Shown piece by piece: positions 24,331 to 36,288 of a stretch of DNA of 64,000 nt. Source of the DNA: Gymnorhina tibicen (Eukaryota > Chordata > Aves > Passeriformes > Artamidae). The stretch spans positions 372,001-436,000 of the forward strand of contig VXAZ01003890.1 of assembly GCA_013399875.1 (NCBI GenBank), in the 5' to 3' direction. Every line of letters starts with the position of its first letter. The first letter of the stretch is position 1. The notes beneath the pieces were generated by a model that had not been told where the DNA came from, did not search any database, and saw nothing but the letters and a program-made list of their open reading frames with translations. The position numbers and the translations under genes were made by a program.

Positions 24331-24734
24331 TCTCTGCTGTGGTGAAGAGTGTGAAATCTTCTTTCTGTAGCATGTAGATCAGAGCTGGATCCCAGAGATT
24401 GCTTCTTTAGGTACTTTCCAGGGATTCTTGATAAAAGAGTATTACATGTAGAAACCATTTCCAGGCACATGTGAGACACGATAATTGGGAACAGAGTCTG
24501 GATAAATCCTGTGTAATAAATCAGGGTAAATTGTCCCTGACCAAAATTATTTTTTTCCACATTGAAATAGCAGTGTCTGTGACCATGGGTAGGGTGGGAT
24601 TGAAATAGTTTACATCAGCTTTAGGAAAGCTTACAGCAGAGTTTCTTTAGCATCCTTACAGTCGTAATGAGGATATATGCACTGGATGGGTGCACTGTTT
24701 GGTGACTATTAAATTTACTGGATTGTCATGCTCA
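24331..24734. other. Non-coding DNA between CR1 fragments
   Basis: No element recognised. It might be the decayed upstream part of the CR1 to the right. Confidence 0.4.
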
Positions 24735-25150
24735 AAGGTGTGGCTGTGATTCTGGATCCCATTATCAACAAAGAATGGCTTAGGAAATGATGTTTCTTTA
24801 GCCTGAAAAAGAGAAGGCTAGGAGACCTATTTGCTGTGTTCAACTGCCTGAAGGGTAGCTGTAAGAAAGACAAAGTCAGGCTTTTCTCAAAGATGCAGAG
24901 CAAGGAAAAAGAGGCAACAGTTGCCACAAGAGAGATTTCAGCTATTTACAGTGAATGATTATTCACACAGACCCATTCTTCACAGGTTAACCACAGCAAC
25001 TGTGAACTCTCCATCCCTGGAGACTGCCCAGATCAGCTGGACCAGGACCTGATCTAATAGACAGCTGGAGGTAACTTTAAAGCCCGTCTTGCTATGACAG
25101 GGGTGGTGGCTAGATGACCTCCAGAGATCCTCCACTGTACATTAGTCTGT
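24735..25150 (+). mobile_element. Old CR1 LINE fragment (ORF2 C-terminus and 3' UTR)
   Basis: Translation in plus orientation gives the CR1 ORF2 C-terminal signature 'FSLKKRRLGDLFAVFNCLKG' (around 24790-24850). This is followed by a 3' UTR with 'ctccatccctggagactgcc', 'agcccgtcttgctatgacag' and 'ctagatgacctccagagatc'. The 3' terminal octamers are lost. It is more decayed than the neighbour at 25.2-26.8 kb and of a different CR1 lineage. Confidence 0.8.
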
Positions 25151-25199
25151 GGTTGCAAATATTTTGTGAAGCAAGAATGTAACCCAAATGGTCCTCCTG

Positions 25200-26760
25200 C
25201 CCCAAAATGAAAGGTCCCAAAGCTTCTGCTCAGCTAAAAGAGGGAGGCAGCAAGCTGAGACCTGTGGGACCTGCTGAGGCACATCCCAGAGTACTGAGGG
25301 AATTTGCTGATGTTATTGCCCTGAGGGAACTGGCTAATATTGCCAAGCCATTCTTCATGGTATTTGAAAAGTCATGGCACTCAGGTGAAGTCCCTGGTGG
25401 CTGGAAAAAGGGAAGTATTGCACCTATTTTTAAAAGGTGTAGAAAGGAGGATCCTGGGAACTACCACCCTGTCAGACTCACATCTGTGCCTGGAAAGATC
25501 ATGGAAAAGATCCTCCTAGAAGCTGTGCTAAGGTATATGGAGAACCGGGAGGTGATTTGGGACAGCCAGCACAGCTTCACCAAGGGAAGGTCCTGCCTGA
25601 CCAACTCAGTGACCTTCTATGATGGAGTGACCACATCAGTGACAAGGGAAGGGCTACAGATGTCATTTATCTGGACTCCTGTAAAGACTTTCACATAGGC
25701 CCCCACAGCATCCTTCCTTCTAAGTCAGAGAGAGATGGATTTGATGCGTAGGCTGTGGTGAATGAGGAATTGGTTGGATGGTTGCATCCAGAGGATGGTG
25801 GTCAATGTCAAAGTGTCTGGATGGAGACAAGTGATGGTACTCAGGGTTTTGTATTGGGACCAGAGCTAATTAATTTCTTCCTCAATGTCATGGACAGGAG
25901 AGTCAAGTGCAAGAAAATTTGCAAATGACACCAAGCTGAGTGGTGAGGTTGTCACAGCTGAAGGACAGGATGCTATCCAGAGGGATCTGGACAAGCTTGA
26001 GAAGTGGGCCCATGGGACTCTCATGTGATTTAACAAGGCCAGGTGCAGGGTCCTGGTATAAGTACAAGCTGGGGGATGAATAGATTGAGAAGAGCTCTGA
26101 GAAGAAGGATTTGGGGTACTGGTAGATGAAAAGCTGGACATGAATTGGCAGAGCACACTCACAGCCCACAATGCCAAATATATCCTGGGCTGCATCCAAA
26201 CGAGTGTGGGCAGTAGGTGAGGGATGGGATTCTGCCCCTCACTTCACTCTGGTGAGACCCCACCTACAGTGCTGCATCCAAATCTGGGGTCCCCAGCACG
26301 GAAAAGATGTGGACCTGTTGGAGTGAGTCCGGAACAGGGACATAAAATGATCAGAGGGCTGGAACACCTGTGCTCTGGAGACAGTCTGAGAGAACTGGGG
26401 TTGTTCAGAGAAGAGAAGGATCCAGGGAGACCTCACTGCAGTCTTTCAATACTTGGGCTTCTAAGAAAAATGGGGATAGACTTATTAGAAGGAACTGTTG
26501 TGACAGGACAAAGGCTATTGCTTTTAAACTAAGAGAGGGCAGATTCAGACTAGATATAAGGAATAAATCCTTCACTCTGAGGGTGGTAAAACACTGGAGC
26601 AGGTTGCCCAGAAAGGTGATAGTTGCCCCATCCCTGAAAACAAAGTCAGGTTGCACTGAGCAACCTGATCTAGTTGAACATGTCCCTGCTCATTGCAGGG
26701 GATTTGACTTGATGACCTTTAAAGGCCCCTTCCAACCCAAATTCTTCTATGATTCTATGA
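25200..26760 (+). pseudogene. CR1 LINE, 5'-truncated, with decayed ORF2 reverse transcriptase
   Basis: About 1.56 kb of CR1 in plus orientation, running from the middle of the ORF2 reverse transcriptase to the 3' terminus. The best-preserved frame (25207-25698) shows CR1 RT motifs such as [13 protein letters not shown], a run matching FEKSWxSGEVPxx[21 protein letters not shown] and the [13 protein letters not shown] motif. ORF2 normally copies CR1 RNA at nicked chromosomal DNA. Here it is dead: the frame breaks at about 25.7 kb, stops and frameshifts follow, and the catalytic FADD box reads FAND at 25918-25929. The thumb and C-terminal region continues to about 26.6 kb in broken frames. The element ends with 'ccttccaacccaaattcttc' and the octamer repeat 'tatgattctatga'. 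Being 5'-truncated it has no promoter and no ORF1. Confidence 0.92.
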
Positions 26761-28439
26761 GAGACCTCTAATGAAATGGAGACTCAGCAGGTCACACAAT
26801 GTGGTTCCCCTGGAACTGGCACTGCAGGGAGTTATTACTTTCCTCAGAGAAACATGAAAGAAGGCACACAAGGGCCAGAACTACTGCTTCTTTGAAGTGG
26901 ATCCTCATCTCTGCTTTCTCCTCTTGTCTGCCCTTATCTTAAAGCACTAGTCAGCTGAGTGAGAAAGACTATTGATACATAAACCTGAGGAGCAGGAAAA
27001 GGAGTTTATGGCATGCTGGTCATTCTCACTGAATGTTTTCACCTTCCAGCTGCTGTTAGTGGCCTCCCTCCCGTTAATTTGCTCTTCTTACATGTGCTGT
27101 TTTGAGACTATGACTTACAGCTCTGCCCATATGTGTGCCAGAAAGTGTCAGCTGGAAGAAACTGCATTTTATGAGGATTTTAGTTTCAGGAATACACAGA
27201 GTATTCCTGATATTTCTTTGGGATTGTAAGCTGAGAAAAGGCATTATTTCTGGATCCCAGAAAGGCATAGCATTAATTAGGAGCTCACTCAACTCTTGCA
27301 AGATACTTCACGTGAGACATCAGATTTTGAGAAAGTTTCATAAATAAAAACTCTAGAATTTAAGTTCAGGACAGAAAAATCCTTTTTAGGCCTGAATGGG
27401 CTTTTTTGCCCATTCTCTTCCTCACACAGTATTAATATATTCCTTTATCCAGAGAGCTTTGTTTCTCCATACTGAGGTGCAGTGAAGATAAACACTCCGT
27501 AGCTGGTTGGTGAGATACGAGGTGAGGTTCTGCACTGAGTCACTCCAGCTTGAGATAACCAGAGAGCAAATAAGAGAAACCAGAATCACTGTCATACTGT
27601 AACACTTAATCCGTGTGTATACTTATAAGGAAAGTCTAAATCAGTATAATCAGTATTTTCACGTCTCTATCCTATTGTCCTTTTGTTTTATATGAGATTT
27701 TGCTTCCCTTGTTTCTGCCTAGCGGTCAGGTTTTTGGGTTTTTTCCCCCTCGCTATATCTTATCATTCCACTACTCAGCTCACCACATGAATTATTAATA
27801 TGGTTTTATGCTAAATGTCTCTGCCTTGCACATAATTTGACCTTACTTACTGAAGGAGTAACTGTGCAAACCCTTCAGAACATTTTACCCTCAGTGTGTC
27901 TATCAAAAATATTTCTTCCTTGTGTTTGACTTACTTAACCAAGATTCAAAACATTTTGAACAGTCAAGTGACCATTTTTTATTAGCCCTTTTTTCATTAC
28001 AGAATAAGAAAGAAAAAACAAAACACTAACCTTTCTGAAAGCTAATTACATTTTTGGTTGCTAGTAATTGTCCCTGTATTTTCATACTGGCATCTATCCT
28101 TGAACACACTGGGAAGGTGAAAAAATTAAAACTTGCCTTCCACTACACTCAAAAAATGACTTGATCATCAAGAATTATTCAGTACAGCTTTCAAATGTGG
28201 TTTAGGAAGGAGCTGTAGCTTGTATTCACCTCAGGATAATTGGAAAATGTCTCAGTTTATCATACTGGTTCTCTATTCAGCAAAATGTTTTCTTATACCT
28301 CTCCCAACCTAGTAAAATTTTAATCTTGTACTGAGCTCAGCAGGAACAATTTTAAACACCTGCTGTCTCAGTCGTAATGTCCACCATTTTCCCTTAGGGA
28401 GTGTAGTTTCTTTTCCATGGGCAACTTGAAAGGTAATTC
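26761..28439. other. Unique non-coding DNA
   Basis: No gene, RNA or repeat recognised. Confidence 0.5.
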
Positions 28440-29170
28440 CAAAGCCTTTATTGAAAAGGTGTATGTTTACCAATGGTCTGGTTCACTTCCAGCAAAAATA
28501 ACAGGAGATGTCAGAAATTTTGAAAGGTTCATGTTTGCTAACAAGAATCCATTACAGAATAAATAGTTATCAAACAGCATAAAATATTCAACAAGTTAAC
28601 AATTAGCATTGTGGTTATTCTGATGACCATTGAAATATAGTTTTGTTTTCTCAACCTTGATATACTCTTGCTTCCATAGTATTCTATGGCAAGGATTTTC
28701 ATAGTCCAATTAGGAATTCATGTCCTTTTTTGGGTACCATTATTTCCTCCAGTTTCACTTCTCCTATTGGTTTTCCAAATATTTGTTGGGTCTCCCTTGT
28801 CTCCTTGCCAAAACAAGCAAGTCCAGTCTTTTATAGTTTTCACTACTTGACATATTCCTTCCTTATTGCACTCATTTCCACATATACTTGGATCCCCACA
28901 AGCTGTTTCTGTGAAGCAGTGGGCAGCACTGCCATAGGATGAGTCCCTCACTCCAGGTGAGTTCACAGCCTGTAGCTCTTCATCTTTCAGCAGTTTTTGA
29001 TTGCAGAATGTGCTCATTGCTTACTTCCAACAGCCTCCATTCCCTGTGGTTTCAGAGGAGGAGGAATAGACAGAGTAGAAATCAGACCATATCTCAGTCC
29101 TTTCTGTCCCAATGTAAATTTGCAGATTCTTCTCCTTGAAATCTGCCCTGACATGGATAGGGAAACTCTG
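28440..29170 (-). other. Clustered minus-strand open segments, unidentified
   Basis: Minus-strand reading gives several adjacent open segments in different frames. A roughly 38-codon segment precedes the 99-codon frame 28718-29017, which is cysteine- and tryptophan-containing (for example GDPSICGNECNKEGICQVV). A segment with FGKPIGEVKLEEIMVPKKG follows in a shifted frame, and near 28560-28650 comes a hydrophobic segment (MLIVNLLNILCCLITIYSVM). This could be a decayed coding sequence with frameshifts, but I recognise no family, and AT-rich DNA produces such frames by chance. Confidence 0.15.
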
Positions 29171-30599
29171 TCAATCTGAGTTGTCATCAGATATTTTTTC
29201 CTTGAGGAACCTCAGCATGTGATTTCTTATTGTCTTACCTCATTCAATTCTGATGAAACAGGGCCTCAGCCATTTGTAAACCAGAGAATAATGACCTCTG
29301 CATGCTTTTTTGGAAGCTGTATGAACACTTAAAGAAACAACTCATCCTATCTTCTATATGGCTTACCTTTCACCAGTCATATAATTTACTTTATTTGTAG
29401 ATAAAAAAGTAGTTACATTCTCACGCTCACAGCATGATAGGAAAAAATAGTCTTAACTGAAACTACAAACAACAATAATATTTATATACACTAGATTATC
29501 CAAATTATAAATATTGGGCAATTATCACTAGGACTAATTTTAAAATTCACTCTCATTTATAACTACTCAGAATGTCACTCATGGAATACTATTTTAAAGA
29601 AATTAACTTCCCTTTCTTATTATTATCAATTTGAAAAAATTTGCTAGTTAGAATTTAATTGTACACATACCAGTGTGTAGGGTTTTCATTGATAATCAAA
29701 GTTTGTTTAGATTCTGCTATCTGTCTCTGAAACTTTGCTTTGCTTTCACGAGTCCTGCATTCTGCTGCCTGATCAGAATACATTCATTGCAAAAATGTAA
29801 TAGGCTGTTTCTTAATAAACACTTTCAGTGTCTAAATTATTTCTGAATGCCTTAAAAGTCAGCAAATTAAATTGTCCGTTTCTGCCTTTGCACCAGCAAA
29901 ACCAGAAAGAAAGAGATAATACAAGACAAATAATTATCATAACAACTTTTACAGTAGAAGCTTAAAAAAATAAAGTCAATTAATTTAAATGTCAACTTTT
30001 GTCAGGTTGTGTTCTTAATTTTATTTTTTCACCTTCAAATGTCAGCCTTGAATAAAAATTGTTGTACAATATTAAATTATGTACCTAAGTCTTCACTACA
30101 AGATAAACCTTTAGAAAGGAGCAGGTTGACAGTGCTTTATAAAATAAACATGTATTTGAGAGTATCTCCTTGCTCTGATATTGGCATTTGATGAGTACAG
30201 GTGAGCACTGTAAGTCTGTTCAGGTTGAAAACCATTTGGGCATAAATATTTGCATGGCTGGATTGTCAATATGTGTTGGAGATAAGCCAAAATTTCTAAA
30301 CTTCTTTTTTGTTTTGTCTTTATCTCTGTAAAAAGAAGGAGAAAGTACCAGGATACAAAACAGGCTAAAACCCAGCACTGCTCTTTTAGTCATCTTAATA
30401 TCTACTCGTTTTCATGGGGAGAAACAATTCAAGCATATTGAAATGAAATGGGCAAATCCATGCCATCCACAATTCATTGACACTGGCAGAGCTGCATCCA
30501 CTGACATGAGGGTTGGATTTTAGATGTAAGAGCTACATGTCACTCTTATCCAGAGTTGTAGCAGTAGTATTATTACTGCTGATATATCACATTTATATC
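29171..30599. other. Unique, very AT-rich non-coding DNA
   Basis: No gene or repeat recognised. The stretch has many A/T runs. Confidence 0.5.
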
Positions 30600-31160
30600 A
30601 AATGTCACTGATTTGTGCCAGTTCCCTGTAGATGTAGAGTTCCTTCATTACATGTGATTAATGCAGGCGACAGAGAAGATCTAACTTATAATGTTCCTCT
30701 TTGCTCTGTTTATGTTCATTATGAGATTTTTTTTGGCTCACGTCTTTCCAAGTTACTAAATTGCTGTTGTTCCTATGCATTCATGCCACAATTAATAAAC
30801 TTTGGTGTTACCAGTCCCACATTTAAAAGAGTTTTCACAGTTAATTAATACACTTCTCTGTTACTAAGCCTATTCAAATTTGATTCCAAATTCTGCTGCG
30901 AACTTTAATGAGCTTAGCAGGCAGGATCCTGCGGGGAAAGTTGGCAGGGCACCACATGGAACCCTGTGTTTGTTTGACTCTGGCAAGTCACTTCTCCATC
31001 TCTCACCCAACATCTGCCCATCTTGCATAGTCAGCGAGCAAATCCTTCGCCTGTCACGGCCGGTGCCAGCAGTGCACTGCTGGAGCTGGCAATTATTGGA
31101 AAGCTGAATCAGGGCTTAGAACTGTGCTAAGACTTTGCTATAAAAACAGGCAGTTTAGCA
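30600..31160. promoter_or_regulatory. Candidate conserved regulatory element
   Basis: Inferred from composition only. The unique block has homeodomain-type cores (catgtgattaatg, acagttaattaatac, ggcaattattgg) next to an unusually CpG-bearing stretch around 30895-31070 (ctgcgaac, tcctgcgggg, cttcgcctgtcacggccggt) in otherwise CpG-poor surroundings. The 75-codon frame at 30880-31107 lacks protein-like features. Conservation cannot be judged here. Confidence 0.25.
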
Positions 31161-32736
31161 ATGATAAAGGAGTAGGTGGGGGAAGGACTCAGTGCTAGAT
31201 GTTCTCCTTCTTAACAGAGTGCCCCACCTCTCTCCCATGGATAGGTCAATGGTCAATATCACAGGATGCTTAAAGATGAAGTTTCCCTTTCAGGGAGCTG
31301 CCCTGAAAGTGGGTATGAACCCAGCAGGTACCCTCACACATATGCTTTGGATCCACATCACTGCCTTAAACTTGGATGGAACATCCTCTCAAAAAGACGT
31401 ATGGTATCCAGTCAGTCTCTGTGAGCCATCTTTTTTTCACCTTTTTTGCACCACTGAAGTGTTCAATGTTGATGTGTGTTTTGTCTTTAAAAATAGTTTC
31501 ACTGTATGCATCTGTATTCCAGACAAAGAGGGAGACTGAGAAAGAGGCAGCAGATTTTACTCTGTGAACATAAATGCTCTGAACACCTCAGAAAAGCATT
31601 ATTTAAGCTGTGATTTGATAGCGATCACTGTCAGTTACCCAAATCCAATACAAATGCATTTTCTGTTCTTTTCTTCACTTTTGTTTAGTTTTCTCTTTTT
31701 AGCAGCCCTGGCACAAAAGACTAGAAGTGAAATATTAACAGGAATCTTGTGCCAGAAAAGCTCAACTCAAGAGAGTGTGCTGGGTAATCCAATTTTAATT
31801 TCCCAAGTTTCTATTGTATCATATGATACTTGGTCAATCAGCAACACTCAAACCAGTAGTCTGCTTTGCATTAACAAGGAAATTTAAACTGCTTCTTTAA
31901 TGTTAAAAGAAGAAATAATTTGCCTGATTTAACTGTCAAGTGGCAAGTTCATCAGTATGCAGTGGACAAAGATGACAATGATTTGTAAATGCCCTGTGAA
32001 ATGCGATTTTCACACAAGCTCTAGGGAAGTTGTTGATGTGGTCAAAAGTTCCAGGTTTTGATCTCATTAGACTTTCTAGTTAGGTCTTATTCTAGTTATG
32101 CCCAAGTTTATTGTGGTTTTATCATTCAGACATGATGTTTGCTGTATCACAATATGCTTAGACAACACAATAACAAATTCAGTCCTGGCAGTACTGGTGT
32201 AGGACTGAAGTCGAAACTTTTGTGAAAAATTCTGTTATACTCAGCTATGATGGTCTAAAATAAACCTGGAGACAACTTTGGATTTGAAACAATAACGATG
32301 TTCTGTAGCTCATAAAGGTTATGAAATATGAAAAAATGCATATATCAAATGCATATCAGAAATAGAAATTAATGATTCCCTGTTAAGACAATTTAAACAC
32401 AGCATCAGCTTTGGTGATGGTGGATCAGTGAGATTTTTGGCACTGAAGACTGGGCAGTCAAGCTAGGATGGAGGTCTGCTATCTTATTTTTGAAAACCCC
32501 ATTCTTTCACTCCCATCTTCCTAAATGAAGCACTTGAATCTTTTCTTCTGCTTGGCTGTAGTCCAACTCTGTTCTACAAAGTAGAGTGGCCTACTATAAT
32601 GTGTCCTAGAAGTGACAGGGACCTTCAGGATTGATGAGAACAATAACATGAGAAAGAATGGCAGTGGAATATTGGACTTACAGCAGTATTGCACAGATAT
32701 GACCCAGAAGACAATCCGCATGTCCTGGAGGAATGG
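31161..32736. other. Unique non-coding DNA
   Basis: No gene recognised. Frames of 115 and 107 codons at 31.2-31.9 kb have no motifs. Confidence 0.5.
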
Positions 32737-33981
32737 TGTAACTGGGTTTGGCTGGGATGAACTTACAGAGGTAAATTCTTCTGTCTCAGCTTGTGTGGGT
32801 GTCTTGGGGTGACTTTATGCTGTTGTATCCCCTTTCACCACTCTATGCCCAGACGTGATTCCTGAGCCTTTCTATGCCTTTAAAACTGGATGCAAGAGAG
32901 AGAGAAAAAAACGGAGCAAACTTTTCAAAACAGTTTGTGCTTCAAAGACACAGAGATAGTTGCTGCTGCTGAGGAGCAGAGGAAGCAACTCTTCTTGCTT
33001 TTCAGCCAGCTTTTCAGCTCTATTTCTTCAGAAAGAGACTGAGAGGTTTTTTTGCCTCTGAAACTTTGGCTTTTCCCTTCTTCTCTTCTGGACTTGTTCA
33101 GAACATCAGAACACACTGGGAAAATTTCCACCTTAGGCTCGGAGGGGGGCCCACGCCGACCCAGCTCCGAGGAGGAGAAGAGAGACCACATCCACGGGAC
33201 TCTAAAATCGTTCAGGTTTTCTCTCACAACAAGAGGTTTTGTTATTTAGCATTATTATTTTTCTTTTCCTGTGTGTTTGTTAAATAAATAGTTTTTATTT
33301 TCTCCTTCACTTTCCTCTGAGGAAAATCTTTCTTTTCCTGAACCTGGTGGGGGAGGGGCAGCTTTAACCTGCCTTCCTTTGAGGAGACATTCCTTTTGGA
33401 CGTTTCCCTGAATTTGGCCCAAACTGCCACAGTGGGGATTTGCCTTTGGGATTAAAGCAGTGTGGATAACACAGCAGTGTTTTGGCTGTTTGCTGAGTAC
33501 CTCTTGTACAGTATCAAGGTTTTCTCACTCTCTTCCCTCTCCCTCCCAAGAAAGAAGGTTGGGACTGAGCAACAGGCAGGGAGGAAACATATCCAGGAGA
33601 GCTGCCCCAAACTGACCAAAGAGTTATTCCATGCCACATGACATCATATTCAGCCATAACTCATAGTAAAGAGAGGGAAGCAGAAATTTCAGAGTTATGG
33701 CATTTGTCTTTCCAAGCATCTGTTATGCAGGCTGAGGCCCTTCTTACCAGGAAACAGCTGGACATCTGCCCACCAATGGGACATAGTGAATTAATCCATA
33801 TTTTTGCTTTACTTGCACACACAGCTTTTGTTTTTCTTAGTAAAAAAATCCAGTATCCTTATCTGGATTGACAAGTCCTTTTGCCTTCCATCAATTTTCT
33901 CCAGCCCCCATCCCTTCCAAGATGGGAGTGAGGGAAAGTCAGGGTGAATATTTGGCTGCTGTCCGGGGTCAGCTCATCACA
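32737..33981 (+). mobile_element. ERVL-like solo LTR, interrupted by a second LTR
   Basis: The outer LTR starts TGTAACTGGGTTTGGCTGGG at 32737 and ends at CATCACA (33981). After removal of the insert 32800-33431, the two halves join into the same avian ERVL-type LTR seen in minus orientation at 15.8-16.6 kb. The pattern runs 'ttggctgggatgaac', 'gtgtggataacacag', 'aaactgaccaaagag', 'tgacatcatattcagcc', then a degraded R/U5 region. Flanks AATGG (32732-32736) and ACTGG (33982-33986) form a 5-bp target duplication with one mismatch, the length expected for ERVL. No retroviral coding region adjoins it. Confidence 0.82.
32800..33431 (+). mobile_element. ERV solo LTR (632 bp) nested in the ERVL-like LTR
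   Basis: The LTR begins TGTCTTGGGGTGACTTTATG and ends GCCCAAACTGCCACA. It has a polyadenylation signal AATAAA at 33283-33288 and is flanked by a perfect 5-bp target duplication GTGGG (32795-32799 and 33432-33436). A 5-bp duplication fits ERVL or ERV1 class integration. A second copy of the family lies at 48883-49359 (roughly 85% identical by eye over the 3' part), and a 5' tip at 13715. No internal gag, pol or env remains. Chance frames of 100, 73 and 65 codons inside it are not genes. Confidence 0.93.
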
Positions 33982-36288
33982 ACTGGCCTTATAGAATAGG
34001 AAAGTTATGGCTGTTATCAGAGGCAGAACACATTGGGCAAGAGCAGGGGACCTTGCATATTCTCTTTTACATAACATACCTTATATAATGTTTGCAGAAT
34101 TGATTTTTTTTTTTCCAAGTACAGTGGCTGGGATTGGGACCCAATTTAAGACAACTGCATCAGGAGTCTGCTTCTTAATGTCTACTGGGTTCTCACTATA
34201 ATTGGTGGTGAGCTATGGGCCCTGCTCAATCCCCCAAACATGGACACATATTGCCACGTGAGAGGTGGTGGGGTACCTTGCCTGATCTCTGACTGCTGGT
34301 CCGGAAGAGCCACAGGTATGTCATGGGTCTGATGTTTTATCTGCCAGCCCCACTTGCCTCTGCTATCTCAAACACCTCCACACCTCCCTGAGTGTCTGAA
34401 TATTGCCACTACCCAATGCAAGCAGAGGGGGAGATCCTATTAGCTCACCCTAAAGTCGATGGAGCAGCTGACTTGCTCTCTGGTCTCTGTTGGCTGAGCT
34501 GACCAGATGAGCCAGGCAAGGGGATGCCTATAGATGGGTGTCTGATGGTACCTGGGACAGTCAAAGGTACCCAGGACCACCCAAGAACCTATGACACAGA
34601 ACTTTTAAGAGTACATGACTCCTGGGAGTGGCAACTGGAGGAAAAGCAGGGTGCACTAAATGTCTTGTCCCATCGGAGATGACATTCAAACAACAGAAGC
34701 GTGTCTATTAAATCTTGACCAATTACCGTAGAATCTTAGACACCAAAAGTGGAGGTAAACATCTATTTGTAAGTACTTACAATTAGGAGTATTAAAATGA
34801 ATCCTGTCTCGTAAAGGCAGGATAACTGTGCCCAGGATGGGTGGGTGGCCGCTGCCATTTCATGTGCTGTTCTGCTCCATTTCCAGCTGCTGCTCCAGGC
34901 GAGCACCACCATCCCACGGGTTCTGTGCAGCAGCTGCCAGCCCTGGGAAGATGTCTCAGCTATCTGTGGGCATTGCAAATAACACTTGACACCTCTGAAT
35001 AGGCAACTGACTCAAGCCTCAAGATTCATTCAAGCAGTCTATCAAACAAAAAAGGAAGCTCCAACAGTGATGGGTTATGGAAAGTTATGCTTAGAATCTG
35101 CATAATTGCAAATAATAGAGCTAAAATGCCTTTTGACTATATTTGCTGTGATGTACTAAAATGGAGTCATCATATAATTATCAATAACTGAAGGAAAACA
35201 CATGTTGTACAAAATCTGAGAGCTATAAGTGATGCTAAAAAAGCCAACAAAAAATTCCACCAAAAAGAAGAAAACCATATGAAACCTAACGTGAACTTCA
35301 TAAAAAAACCTGGAAGCAAACTGGCAGATCCCATGAAGCAGGTAAGCTGTACATGTGATGGAGGGAGGTGAAATTGATTATATGAGAAAACAGACTGACA
35401 GCTCTCTGGCTGAGTCTCTGAACTCTTTGGTTTTCGTTTCAATAACTTGCCTAATTTTCATTAGAACATGTAATTTTGGCAGTATTAGTTAGATTCCAAC
35501 GAAAATATTTTTTAACAAAGATTTCTCCATGAAAATTTTCACTATGACCCACCTTTTTTTCAGTTCAAATGGTCATTAAGTTCTTTTTTTACAGAGCAGG
35601 ACACACTGGTCAGCTGCACCTCTCCAGGTTCATTCCCTCCTTGCATTACAGAAAAATTGGTTACGTCTTTACATTAGCGTTTACATGACACTTAGGTGTT
35701 GTCTTTTTTATGTGTGATGTTCACTGTGCAAACATAGCTATTATACCTTTCCTAAATGCATAATCACCTTTCCTTTCTTTTTTTCTCTCTCTCCTTGGAA
35801 CATCTGCAATAGTTTCTGAAGCTGATGATCCTCAGATGTTTATCATATCCTCACAGCTACCATATAGAAATGGTTGCTTGAACTCTCCAAATTAAAGTGC
35901 AAACTGAACCAGACTCAGAGAAACCAACAGTGATTGTTCCAGTCTAAGACACCTCTGCCAAGAGGAGAATGGATCTCTTTTACTTTACTTTAAGAAGAGT
36001 AGGAACCCCTCACATTCAGCTTCTATGTGTTGGTGGGCACAGTAATGAAGAGGTGAACAGTGCTAGCAGACTGCTGCTGTAGAAGTCTGTGAGTATGTGA
36101 CTACATCTTAGGTTCTATGATAACAATTCATACATTTCCTGGAAAAACTCGACTCTTTTTTAACTGATTGTGCATGACAACTGGAAAAGATAAAACTCAC
36201 AGACTCTGGAAATCTAGATCACAAAATCTTAATTAAAAGCAGAGATGTGGATCTTCAGAGAGTAAGTTGGTAAATTTCATCAGTATAG
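33982..36288. other. Non-coding DNA
   Basis: Immediately right of the LTR there is no primer-binding site or retroviral coding sequence that I can recognise. The stretch 34.2-34.7 kb is somewhat GC-richer but unidentified. Confidence 0.45.

Noticed and set aside
25207..25698. 163-codon frame resembling a reverse transcriptase
   Set aside because: It belongs to a 5'-truncated, frameshifted CR1 LINE; it is not a host gene or an active element.
33982..34760. Possible retroviral internal region after the LTR
   Set aside because: No primer-binding site, gag or pol motif could be seen, and the outer LTR has its own flanking duplication, so it is a solo LTR.
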